Positions 1 to 5,113 of a stretch of DNA of 5,272 nucleotides are shown piece after piece. The stretch is from an uncultured Lachnospiraceae bacterium (lineage in GTDB: Bacteria > Bacillota > Clostridia > Lachnospirales > Lachnospiraceae): NCBI GenBank assembly GCA_947174725.1, contig CAMWKA010000156.1, positions 1 through 5,272 of the forward strand. Reading direction: 5' to 3'. Numbering within the stretch: position 1 is the first letter of the stretch; each line of letters begins with the position of its first letter. Below the pieces are notes generated by a model that did no database searches, had not been told where the DNA came from, and saw only the letters and a program-made list of their open reading frames with translations. Both the position numbers and the translations under genes were made by a program.

Positions 1-272
1 GATACGGAATATAATGGATCTGACGCCACATTGACGCCGACATGCTTCATGGATGCCATCGCCCTGACGCCGCTGAATGACGCGCCAATCGCCACTTCCA
101 TGGCTACCTTTTCATTGGGTGACCACTCTGCGTATATCTCAGGATATTTGACAATATTTTCACTGATCTCTGTACTCGGCGTTCCGGGATATGCTGCGGA
201 AACCTTCACACCCGCCTCATAAGCTCCTCTTGCAATCGCCTCGTTGCCAAGCATAATTTTCTTCTCTGCCAT
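1..272 (-). CDS. iorA: Indolepyruvate:ferredoxin oxidoreductase alpha subunit, N-terminal part (runs off the left edge)
   Basis: The visible 90 codons encode the start of the thiamine-diphosphate-dependent alpha subunit that oxidatively decarboxylates aryl-2-oxoacids such as indolepyruvate to aryl-acetyl-CoA while reducing ferredoxin, in the cytoplasm of anaerobes that ferment aromatic amino acids. Recognition rests on AYPGTPSTEI at residues 27-36 and on NEKVAMEVAIGAS followed by SMKHVGVN at residues 53-81, both characteristic of the pyrimidine-binding domain of 2-oxoacid:ferredoxin oxidoreductases. The start at 272 is chosen because GGAAAGGA (281-288) lies 8 bases upstream; an in-frame ATG at 290 has only a weak site. 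The gene points away from the amidase-like gene and continues beyond the window, where the ferredoxin-type C-terminus and probably iorB would be expected. A related 2-oxoacid oxidoreductase cannot be fully excluded from 90 residues, but the similarity to IorA is strong. Confidence 0.88.
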   Translation of the reverse strand, partial: MAEKKIMLGNEAIARGAYEAGVKVSAAYPGTPSTEISENIVKYPEIYAEWSPNEKVAMEVAIGASFSGVRAMASMKHVGVNVASDPLYSV

Positions 273-336
273 ATCTGATTTCCTTTCCATCTTCTGCGAT
301 TTCATTTTCTTGCAATCATTATTATCATACTAATGT

Positions 337-365
337 AGCATATCATATTTTAGGCAAAATTACAA
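337..365 (-). promoter_or_regulatory. Candidate sigma-A promoter for iorA
   Basis: On the minus strand, TTGTAA (360-365) and TATGCT (337-342) are separated by exactly 17 bases. The -10 box is preceded by TGA, giving an extended TGnTATGCT element. Each hexamer matches consensus at four of six positions. It would start transcription about 55-60 bases before the iorA ATG. The divergent gap is AT-rich, so chance matches are possible. Confidence 0.35.
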
Positions 366-412
366 ACACTTCCCAACAAGTACCAGCATATTAATATCAT
401 AAACGCCGTCTT

Positions 413-417
413 GAGGA
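413..417 (+). promoter_or_regulatory. Ribosome binding site that fixes the start of the amidase-like gene
   Basis: GAGGA lies 5 bases upstream of the ATG at 423. It directly follows an in-frame TTG at 411, which itself has no Shine-Dalgarno sequence upstream (AAACGCCGTC). Translation therefore most likely begins at 423 and not at 411. Confidence 0.75.
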
Positions 418-422
418 ATCCT

Positions 423-1022
423 ATGTTACACTGTACTATTTTAGATGGGGGATATCATGGAGAAAAACTTCATGATACGGAATATCTAAGCTGCCACGAA
501 AACGACTGTCCAGAAACAGTCTTTCCTTTTGAAGCATTGCTGATCCGAATGATCGAACTGACCGGACAGCTTCTTACCGAGCAGGGATATCATGTCTGCT
601 ATACCCGCTGCGGCGACTGTATGATGACGCCCAGCAAAGTAGCCGAGATCGCCAATACAGGATTATGCCAAGGCAAGACAGCGATCCCGCTTCAGGATTC
701 CTGCCTGCTTTCCTTCCACCGCTCTCTCCTTTTGTGCCCCGGTTCCGTCCAGAATGTTGAGATATTCGTCTATCAGCGAAACAGTCCATCTTCGCGTCTG
801 GCTTATTCTATCTTAGACGAACTTGAAAAAGAAGGCTACCGGAGCCTTGGCGTTCAGGAACGTCCCAACCTGACGATCTTGCGCCGCACCAATATGCCTG
901 CTTTGTTTATTACTTTGGGGAATCTTCCTCTTTCCTCTGAAACGCCAGAAGAGAATGAACAATTGATCCAGGCAACAGCAGAAGCATTTGCCAGAGGTGT
1001 CATAAACCATTTTTCATCCTAA
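423..1022 (+). CDS. N-acetylmuramoyl-L-alanine amidase-like protein (Amidase_3 fold), degenerate active site, no signal peptide
   Basis: The 199-residue protein follows the Amidase_3 plan. It has an N-terminal strand ending in ILDGGYHG (6-13) where the family has a D-x-G-H-G-G motif, a Glu (E37) before the first long helix, GYHVCYTR (55-62), KVAEIAN (72-78), SFHRS (97-101) in place of the family S-I-H-x-N zinc motif, and LGVQERPNLTILRRTNMPALFITLGNL (142-168), matching the end of the catalytic domain. Family members are zinc enzymes that cut the MurNAc-L-Ala bond of peptidoglycan. Here H12 (shifted by one from its usual place, which is Y11), E37 and H99 could still bind metal. The catalytic Glu expected in P-A-x-x-x-E-x-G-F is Thr (T164). 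There is no signal peptide, membrane segment or wall-binding repeat, and there are nine Cys, including C63-G-D-C66. It is therefore probably cytosolic and either inactive on peptidoglycan or changed in substrate. It is monocistronic, divergent from iorA, and followed by a terminator. No convincing promoter was found on its strand. The fold assignment is fairly sure; function is unknown. Confidence 0.75.
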   Translation: MLHCTILDGGYHGEKLHDTEYLSCHENDCPETVFPFEALLIRMIELTGQLLTEQGYHVCYTRCGDCMMTPSKVAEIANTGLCQGKTAIPLQDSCLLSFHRSLLLCPGSVQNVEIFVYQRNSPSSRLAYSILDELEKEGYRSLGVQERPNLTILRRTNMPALFITLGNLPLSSETPEENEQLIQATAEAFARGVINHFSS

Positions 1023-1031
1023 ATAGGATAC

Positions 1032-1081
1032 TATAATGCCGAAGACATTATAATGTCGGAGGCATTATAATGCCCCGGCAT
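1032..1081 (+). repeat. Three tandem copies of a 17-nt self-complementary unit
   Basis: The copies are TATAATGCCGAAGACAT (1032-1048), TATAATGTCGGAGGCAT (1049-1065) and a 16-nt copy, TATAATGCCCCGGCAT (1066-1081). A partial fourth copy, GTCCGAGGCAT, lies at 1084-1094. Each unit can nearly pair with itself (ATGCC with GGCAT). Each junction makes the perfect palindrome CATTATAATG, extended to 14 bp at 1044-1057 (GACATTATAATGTC) and 1061-1074 (GGCATTATAATGCC). The array begins 9 bases after the amidase-like stop codon and ends in that gene's terminator. Confidence 0.85.
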
Positions 1082-1102
1082 CCGTCCGAGGCATTTTTAT
1101 TT
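1069..1102 (+). terminator. Rho-independent terminator of the amidase-like gene
   Basis: AATGCC (1069-1074) pairs with GGCATT (1090-1095). Inside it, after a C-A mismatch, CGG (1076-1078) pairs with CCG (1086-1088) around a 7-base loop. A T-run follows (TTTTT then ATTT, to 1102). The left arm is also part of the tandem palindromic repeat, so alternative pairings with upstream units compete with this stem. Confidence 0.65.
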
Positions 1103-1127
1103 ATACCATGTGCAAAGCACATGGTAT
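1103..1127. repeat. Perfect 11-bp inverted repeat with AAA loop
   Basis: ATACCATGTGC (1103-1113) and GCACATGGTAT (1117-1127) are exact reverse complements separated by AAA. The hairpin starts right after the T-run of the upstream terminator. No T-run follows it on either strand, so it is not itself a standard terminator. On the minus strand it lies about 85-110 bases after the phosphopantetheinyl transferase stop and could protect that transcript's 3' end, which is inference. Confidence 0.8.
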
Positions 1128-1210
1128 GCGCTACACGATGCACACTCGCTTCGCTCGGCGCGGTACACAGCTTGCTTCCCATGAATGATTCCGTATGTTC
1201 CAACAAATAT
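1128..1210. other. GC-rich intergenic tail, no gene seen
   Basis: This stretch separates the hairpin from the end of the phosphopantetheinyl transferase gene. Around 1141-1163 it holds a GC-rich, internally repetitive run built on CTCGCTTCGCTCG, and there are two related segments, GCGCTACAC (1128-1136) and GCGCGGTACAC (1158-1168). The style resembles short dispersed intergenic repeats of clostridial genomes, but that cannot be tested here. The open frame crossing it on the plus strand has no ribosome binding site and no recognisable protein features. Confidence 0.4.
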
Positions 1211-1873
1211 TCATCCTGCCGTCACAATTGCCATGGAATAACCTTCCGGCAGTTCCTTTGTCTGTATTTTCTTGAAGTCCTTTAAGTCCGTTTTAAAGTA
1301 GAGCGGCGCATTGACCCCGGCACAGCAAATCCCGTCCAGCATGATTTCTTCCCCATAAAAGAACGGCACCACGGAAAAACGTTCCAATCCTGTACTCAGT
1401 CCCCTGCCGGTACATTTGATACAGCTTTCTTTCAGACTCCAAAGATCATAAAAGCACTGTTTCCGATCTTCCGCCTCTCTGAAATACGCAAGTTCTTCCG
1501 GATGAAAGAAACGTTCTGCCAGCCTGTCCCGATACTTCTCATGTCTCTGGATATCCGCCCCGGTCTCCTTGTCCGAGATCGCGCAGAGCACATACTCTCC
1601 GGAATGGGAAAGATTAAAATAAAGTCCCAGCTCCTTAGGAAGCATTGGTTTTCCATGTTCTCTGACCAAACAGCTTCCATCCCAATGAAGATCTGTATTC
1701 TCTCTCACCGCGTAATGAAGCAAAAGACCAGCAGCTACGCTTCTGGTCTTATCAGGATGTTGTATCATTTTTCCGGCTTTTTCCTGCCGCTCTTTGCTGA
1801 CCATGGAAAGAGCCTTCTGATAGAAGGTATCCTCCATCAGCGGCTCCACCGCGGCGACATATATTTTATACAT
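1211..1873 (-). CDS. 4'-phosphopantetheinyl transferase, Sfp type
   Basis: This enzyme moves the 4'-phosphopantetheine arm of coenzyme A onto a conserved Ser of apo carrier proteins (acyl, peptidyl or aryl carrier proteins), in the cytoplasm with Mg2+. The 220-residue length fits the Sfp group (about 220-240). Motifs in order are GKPML (74-78), the CoA-contacting FNLSHSGEYVLCAIS (86-100), GADIQ (105-109), RFFHPEE (121-127) and WSLKESCIKCTGRG (145-158). D107 and E149 are the expected Mg2+ ligands and K153 the conserved Lys. The third metal-side position, Glu in Sfp, is Gln (Q109), a position known to vary in the family since the human enzyme has Met there. The start at 1873 overlaps aspS by 8 bases with an in-gene Shine-Dalgarno, so expression is probably coupled to aspS. 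No carrier-protein, NRPS or PKS gene is visible, so its substrate is unknown. Confidence 0.95.
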   Translation of the reverse strand: MYKIYVAAVEPLMEDTFYQKALSMVSKERQEKAGKMIQHPDKTRSVAAGLLLHYAVRENTDLHWDGSCLVREHGKPMLPKELGLYFNLSHSGEYVLCAISDKETGADIQRHEKYRDRLAERFFHPEELAYFREAEDRKQCFYDLWSLKESCIKCTGRGLSTGLERFSVVPFFYGEEIMLDGICCAGVNAPLYFKTDLKDFKKIQTKELPEGYSMAIVTAG

Positions 1874-3683
1874 TGTCTTTATCCTTTAGGTCAAGTTTGA
1901 TCTCCAACTCCTCCAACTGCTTCGGATCCACCACATTCGGTGCTTCCGACATAAGGCAGGAAGCATCCTTTACCTTCGGGAAAGCAATAACTTCACGGAT
2001 ATTTTCCGCCTGCACCATCAGCATGATCAGACGGTCCAGTCCAAAGGCAAGACCGGCATGAGGCGGTACACCGTACTTAAAGGCATTTAACAAAAATCCG
2101 AATTTCTCATAAGCCTCCTCTGTCCCAATACCCAGCTTCTCAAACATCTTCTCCTGCACATCGGACTGATAGATCCTGACGGAACCGCCGCCCAACTCTA
2201 CGCCGTTCAAAACACAGTCATAAGCCTTGGCGCGCACCTTCCCCGGATCGGTATCCAGAAGCGCAAGATCTTCCTCCATCGGCATCGTAAACGGATGATG
2301 CATCGCTACGTAACGGTTCTCTTCCTCATCCCACTCAAGCAGCGGGAACTCCGTAACCCATAGGAATCGGTAGTCTTCTTTTTTCAATATCCCCATATTC
2401 CTTGCGATCTCAAGACGCAGGTTTCCGAGGACATCCCATACCACTTTATTCTTATCTGCCGCGAATAAAAGCAGATCTCCCTTTTCTCCGTCCATCGCCG
2501 CCACTAACGCAGCCGTCTGCTCTTCTGTCATAAACTTTGTAAAGGAAGACTTATACGTACCATCCGGCTGGATCGCAAGATAAGCAAGTCCCTTCGCGCC
2601 AAAATCCTTTGCGAAATCCACCAGCGCATCGATCTTCTTCCGCGGCATCTCTCCCTGTCCCTTTGCATTGATACCCCGGACAGTTCCGCCATTTTCCAAA
2701 GCGCTTTTAAATACAATAAAATCAACATCCTTTACTACTTCAGATACATTGACAAGTTCCATGCCAAATCTGATATCCGGTTTATCGGAGCCAAACCGGT
2801 CCATCGCCTCCTGCCAGGTCATCCGCTGCATCGGAAGCGGCACCTCTACGCCAAGGTGCTCCTGAAACAGCTTTTGCAGCAACCGCTCATTAACGTCAAT
2901 TACGTCATCCACATCCACAAAGGAAAGCTCCATATCCACCTGAGTAAATTCCGGCTGCCGGTCGGCACGAAGATCCTCGTCACGAAAGCACTTCGCGATC
3001 TGATAATATCTGTCATAACCGGAACACATCAGCAACTGCTTAAATAACTGCGGCGACTGCGGCAGCGCGTAAAATGCCCCCGGATGCACACGGCTGGGGA
3101 CCAGATAATCCCTTGCTCCCTCCGGCGTGGAACGGTTTAAGATCGGCGTCTCGATCTCCAGAAACCCTTCTTCACTTAAGAAATTGCGGATCGAATTGAC
3201 CACATGGCTCCGGACCATCAGATTATGCTGGATATCCGGTCTTCTCAGATCCAGATATCTGTATTTTAACCGAAGTTCTTCTTTCGTCTTGGAATCCGCC
3301 TCAATGGGAAATGGTGGCGTCTCCGCCTCAGAAAGGATACGAAGCGACGTTGCACGGACTTCGATCGTCCCTGTTTTTAAGCCGGCGTTCTCCGCGCCGC
3401 CACGCTTTTCTACAGTTCCGGTGACTGCGATGACAAACTCGCTGCGCAGTTTCTCCGCCTTTGCAAATCCCTCTTTATCGATATAACCTGCACTATTCTC
3501 CTCGGAAGTCTCAAAGATGATCTGTACGATTCCGGAACGATCCCGAAGATCCAGAAAGATGATGCCGCCTTTATTTCTGTTTTTCTGCACCCATCCCATC
3601 AGCGTAACGGTCTCGCCGATATTCTGCTCGGAAATCTCCGCGCATCTGTGGGTCCTTTTCAAACCTTTCATTGTCTCTGCCAT
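1866..3683 (-). CDS. aspS: Aspartate--tRNA ligase (bacterial type)
   Basis: AspRS activates aspartate with ATP and attaches it to tRNA-Asp in the cytoplasm as a class II homodimer. The 605 residues give a full bacterial-type protein. An N-terminal OB-fold anticodon-binding domain (about 1-115) contains GWVQKNRNKGGIIFLDLRDR. Class II motif 1 lies around 158-186 (ending FLEIETPILNRSTPEGARDYLVP), QSPQ is at 209-212, and motif 2 is at 232-255 (CFRDEDLRADRQPEFTQVDMELSF). The bacterial GAD insertion domain spans about 290-425. GVELGGGSVRI follows at 494-504, and motif 3 GLAFGLDRL at 544-552. The start at 3683 is supported by AAGGAG (3695-3700), though the 11-base spacing is rather long. The gene follows hisS after a 170-base gap filled by a large hairpin and overlaps the phosphopantetheinyl transferase start. 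The OB-fold residue that helps separate tRNA-Asp-specific from tRNA-Asn-tolerant enzymes (Leu in RDLG, His in RDHG types) is Lys here (K38), so specificity cannot be read from it. Confidence 0.98.
   Translation of the reverse strand: MAETMKGLKRTHRCAEISEQNIGETVTLMGWVQKNRNKGGIIFLDLRDRSGIVQIIFETSEENSAGYIDKEGFAKAEKLRSEFVIAVTGTVEKRGGAENAGLKTGTIEVRATSLRILSEAETPPFPIEADSKTKEELRLKYRYLDLRRPDIQHNLMVRSHVVNSIRNFLSEEGFLEIETPILNRSTPEGARDYLVPSRVHPGAFYALPQSPQLFKQLLMCSGYDRYYQIAKCFRDEDLRADRQPEFTQVDMELSFVDVDDVIDVNERLLQKLFQEHLGVEVPLPMQRMTWQEAMDRFGSDKPDIRFGMELVNVSEVVKDVDFIVFKSALENGGTVRGINAKGQGEMPRKKIDALVDFAKDFGAKGLAYLAIQPDGTYKSSFTKFMTEEQTAALVAAMDGEKGDLLLFAADKNKVVWDVLGNLRLEIARNMGILKKEDYRFLWVTEFPLLEWDEEENRYVAMHHPFTMPMEEDLALLDTDPGKVRAKAYDCVLNGVELGGGSVRIYQSDVQEKMFEKLGIGTEEAYEKFGFLLNAFKYGVPPHAGLAFGLDRLIMLMVQAENIREVIAFPKVKDASCLMSEAPNVVDPKQLEELEIKLDLKDKDNV
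1882..1887 (-). promoter_or_regulatory. Ribosome binding site of the phosphopantetheinyl transferase, inside aspS
   Basis: AAAGGA, read on the minus strand, lies 8 bases before the ATG at 1873 and within the last codons of aspS (the Lys-Asp pair of LKDKDNV). The aspS TAA (1866-1868) lies just past this ATG, so ribosomes finishing aspS are placed directly on the next start. This is the arrangement expected for translational coupling. Confidence 0.7.
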
Positions 3684-3731
3684 GATCTGCTGTTCTCCTT
3701 ATGTTATATTATTTTAGGCATTTGTAAAATT

Positions 3732-3752
3732 ATGGTGTATGGTGTATAGTGT
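3732..3752 (+). repeat. Heptamer tandem repeat ATGGTGT, three copies
   Basis: ATGGTGT (3732-3738), ATGGTGT (3739-3745) and ATAGTGT (3746-3752) are consecutive. In the transcribed (minus) sense these read ACACCAT. The reverse complement occurs in the apical loop of the neighbouring hairpin at 3795-3801. With flanking bases, TTATGGTGT (3730-3738) is complementary over nine bases to ACACCATAA in the loop (3795-3803). Confidence 0.8.
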
Positions 3753-3754
3753 AC

Positions 3755-3853
3755 GGTTTACATAACTCTTTGTTTATTCATCTATGTTCCAAAAACACCA
3801 TAAATGGAATCATTTTGGGAACATAGATGAATAAACTTCAGGTTATGTAAACC
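3755..3853 (-). repeat. Large nested inverted repeat / RNA hairpin between hisS and aspS
   Basis: The outer arms GGTTTACATAAC (3755-3766) and GTTATGTAAACC (3842-3853) are perfect 12-bp complements. The inner arms (3773-3790 and 3818-3835) are perfect 18-bp complements, beginning TTTATTCATC on the plus strand. They are separated from the outer arms by a symmetric 6 x 6 internal loop (3767-3772 and 3836-3841). The apical loop is 27 bases (3791-3817) and contains a short CCAT/ATGG pairing. The element touches the hisS TAA (3854-3856) with no intervening base. It lacks a T-run on the minus strand, so it does not look like a normal terminator. It could be an attenuation or processing structure or a MITE-like inverted-repeat insertion; no clear target duplication is seen at its edges. 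Confidence 0.9.
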
Positions 3854-5113
3854 TTATTTTAATGCATTGACGTAAAATTCCTCATATTCCGTATATCCCT
3901 GCTGTGCAAGCTGTTCCTTTTGGAACTTTTTATTTTTATTCATACGGGCAATCAGGACTACGCCGCCCTCCCGGCGCATCTTCTCCGCTTTCTGAAAGAT
4001 CTCGTTGACGCGGTCAGAAGGCATCCCCTTCTCAATTAAGAATGCGGTCTTATTGCCCTGTCCCGGCACCTTGAAATTGTTTTCCAAAAGGATGGTGATG
4101 ATCCGCTCAAAACCGATGGAAAAGCCGCATGCCGGAGTATCGTTGCCGGTAAATTTCCCGATCATCTTATCATAACGTCCACCGCCGCCGCAGCTGGAAT
4201 GGAACTCTTTTAACTCCACCTCAAAAATCGTCCCTGTATAATACGACATGCCGCGCACCAGCGTTGGGTCAAACAGAAGCGTAAAATCTGCTGTCTTTGC
4301 AGCGTTTACCGCAGCGTCGATCTCCGTCAGATTGTCTCTGCACTCCTTCGGGAGATATTCCCCAAGCTTGTCCGCCAGATATGCCACCGGATCCTGTTCC
4401 TTCTCCAGATCAGCAAAAAGAGCGGTATATTTCTCTACGCTCTCTCCGGCAAATCCCGCCTCAATCAGCGTATCCCTGACGCCCTCCAGACCGATCTTGT
4501 CCATCTTATCCAATATGATAAAGACCTCGTCAAAACTCTCCTCTGCAAAACCGGCATAAGAAGCCATTGCCTTTAACATCCGCCTGTCATTGATCCGAAT
4601 ATTGAAATCCTTAAAATCCAGCTTTCCCAGAAGGGTGGTCGTCGCTAAGATCAGCTCGATCTCCGCCAGATTGGACGGTTCTCCGAGGATATCAATATCG
4701 CACTGCATGAACTGGCGGAATCTCCCCTTCTGCGGCTGATCCGCACGCCATACATTCCCCATCTGCAGCGCTTTAAAGGGACTTGGCAGTTCATTGGCGT
4801 GATTGGAATAATATCTTGCCAGCGGCACCGTCAGATCATATCTTAAACCGCTGTCAGTCAGATCTGCCTCAGACTGCGCCGTCTCAAGATTTAATTTACC
4901 GCCTCGCTTTAATATTTTAAAGATCAGCTTTTCATTCTCTCCCCCCTGTTTATTCGTAAGATTTTCAATATTCTCCACACAGGGGGTCTCCATCGGGGTA
5001 AAGCCGTATGTTTTATAGGTCTCCTTGATCAGGTTGATCACATAATCCCGGATCTCCATTTCTTCGGGCATAACGTCCTTCATCCCCTTGACCGGTTTCT
5101 TACTCAGTGCCAT
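3854..5113 (-). CDS. hisS: Histidine--tRNA ligase (variant with short C-terminal domain)
   Basis: HisRS activates histidine with ATP and charges tRNA-His in the cytoplasm as a class II homodimer. Visible signatures in the 419-residue protein are KGMKDVMPEEMEIRD near the N-terminus (9-23), motif 1 around GFTPMETPCVE (37-47), LRYDLTVPLARYY (90-102), motif 2 GNVWRADQPQKGRFRQFMQCDIDILGE (119-145), the histidine-binding LVRGMSYYTGTIFEV (285-299), GGGGRYDKMIGKF (309-321) and motif 3 ACGFSIGFERI (328-338). The usual RGLDYY is RGMSYY. After about residue 354 the anticodon-binding domain is only about 65 residues and ends NKKFQKEQLAQQGYTEYEEFYVNALK, lacking the common late segment with a G-x-x-E motif. 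I associate this form with Lachnospiraceae HisRS, so it is probably functional. The start at 5113 is preferred over the in-frame TTG at 5128 because GGAGGA lies between them, 7 bases from the ATG. The gene is followed directly by the large hairpin and then aspS. Confidence 0.97.
   Translation of the reverse strand: MALSKKPVKGMKDVMPEEMEIRDYVINLIKETYKTYGFTPMETPCVENIENLTNKQGGENEKLIFKILKRGGKLNLETAQSEADLTDSGLRYDLTVPLARYYSNHANELPSPFKALQMGNVWRADQPQKGRFRQFMQCDIDILGEPSNLAEIELILATTTLLGKLDFKDFNIRINDRRMLKAMASYAGFAEESFDEVFIILDKMDKIGLEGVRDTLIEAGFAGESVEKYTALFADLEKEQDPVAYLADKLGEYLPKECRDNLTEIDAAVNAAKTADFTLLFDPTLVRGMSYYTGTIFEVELKEFHSSCGGGGRYDKMIGKFTGNDTPACGFSIGFERIITILLENNFKVPGQGNKTAFLIEKGMPSDRVNEIFQKAEKMRREGGVVLIARMNKNKKFQKEQLAQQGYTEYEEFYVNALK

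Larger units (their letters stand above)
3684..3853 (-). other. hisS-aspS intergenic leader
   Basis: This 170-base gap contains, in the direction of transcription, a 99-base nested hairpin starting immediately after the hisS stop, then heptamer repeats complementary to its loop, then an AT-rich stretch and the aspS Shine-Dalgarno. There is no T-box consensus (AGGGTGGNACCGCG) and no T-run after the hairpin. TAAAAT (3711-3716) and TATAAC (3702-3707) resemble -10 boxes, but neither has a good -35 at proper spacing, so a separate aspS promoter is possible but not shown. Confidence 0.5.

Noticed and set aside
31..222. Plus-strand open frame opposite iorA
   Set aside because: It is antisense to a clearly recognisable IorA reading and shows no protein family features.
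273..290. Upstream in-frame ATG for iorA at 290
   Set aside because: It has only a weak GCAGAAG site, while the ATG at 272 has GGAAAGGA at 8 bases and gives the family-typical N-terminus.
411..422. TTG start for the amidase-like gene
   Set aside because: The Shine-Dalgarno GAGGA is downstream of this TTG and serves the ATG at 423.
1032..1081. CRISPR array
   Set aside because: The units are 17 nt, directly adjacent with no spacers, and fold on themselves; no cas gene is present.
1070..1285. Plus-strand open frame across the convergent gap
   Set aside because: It begins inside the terminator stem, has no Shine-Dalgarno, runs through hairpin and repeat sequence into the antisense of the phosphopantetheinyl transferase gene, and shows no recognisable motif.
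1502..1900. 132-codon plus-strand open frame
   Set aside because: It lies wholly antisense to the phosphopantetheinyl transferase and the aspS end, whose motifs are unambiguous.
3127..3486. 119-codon plus-strand open frame
   Set aside because: It is antisense to the AspRS N-terminal and motif 1 region, with composition typical of a shadow frame.
3755..3853. Rho-independent terminator or T-box after hisS
   Set aside because: No T-run follows the stem on the minus strand, the loop and stem are too large, and the T-box consensus is absent.
4248..4559. 103-codon Ser-rich plus-strand open frame
   Set aside because: It is antisense to hisS; the Ser/Arg/Pro-rich composition is what the complement of this gene gives.
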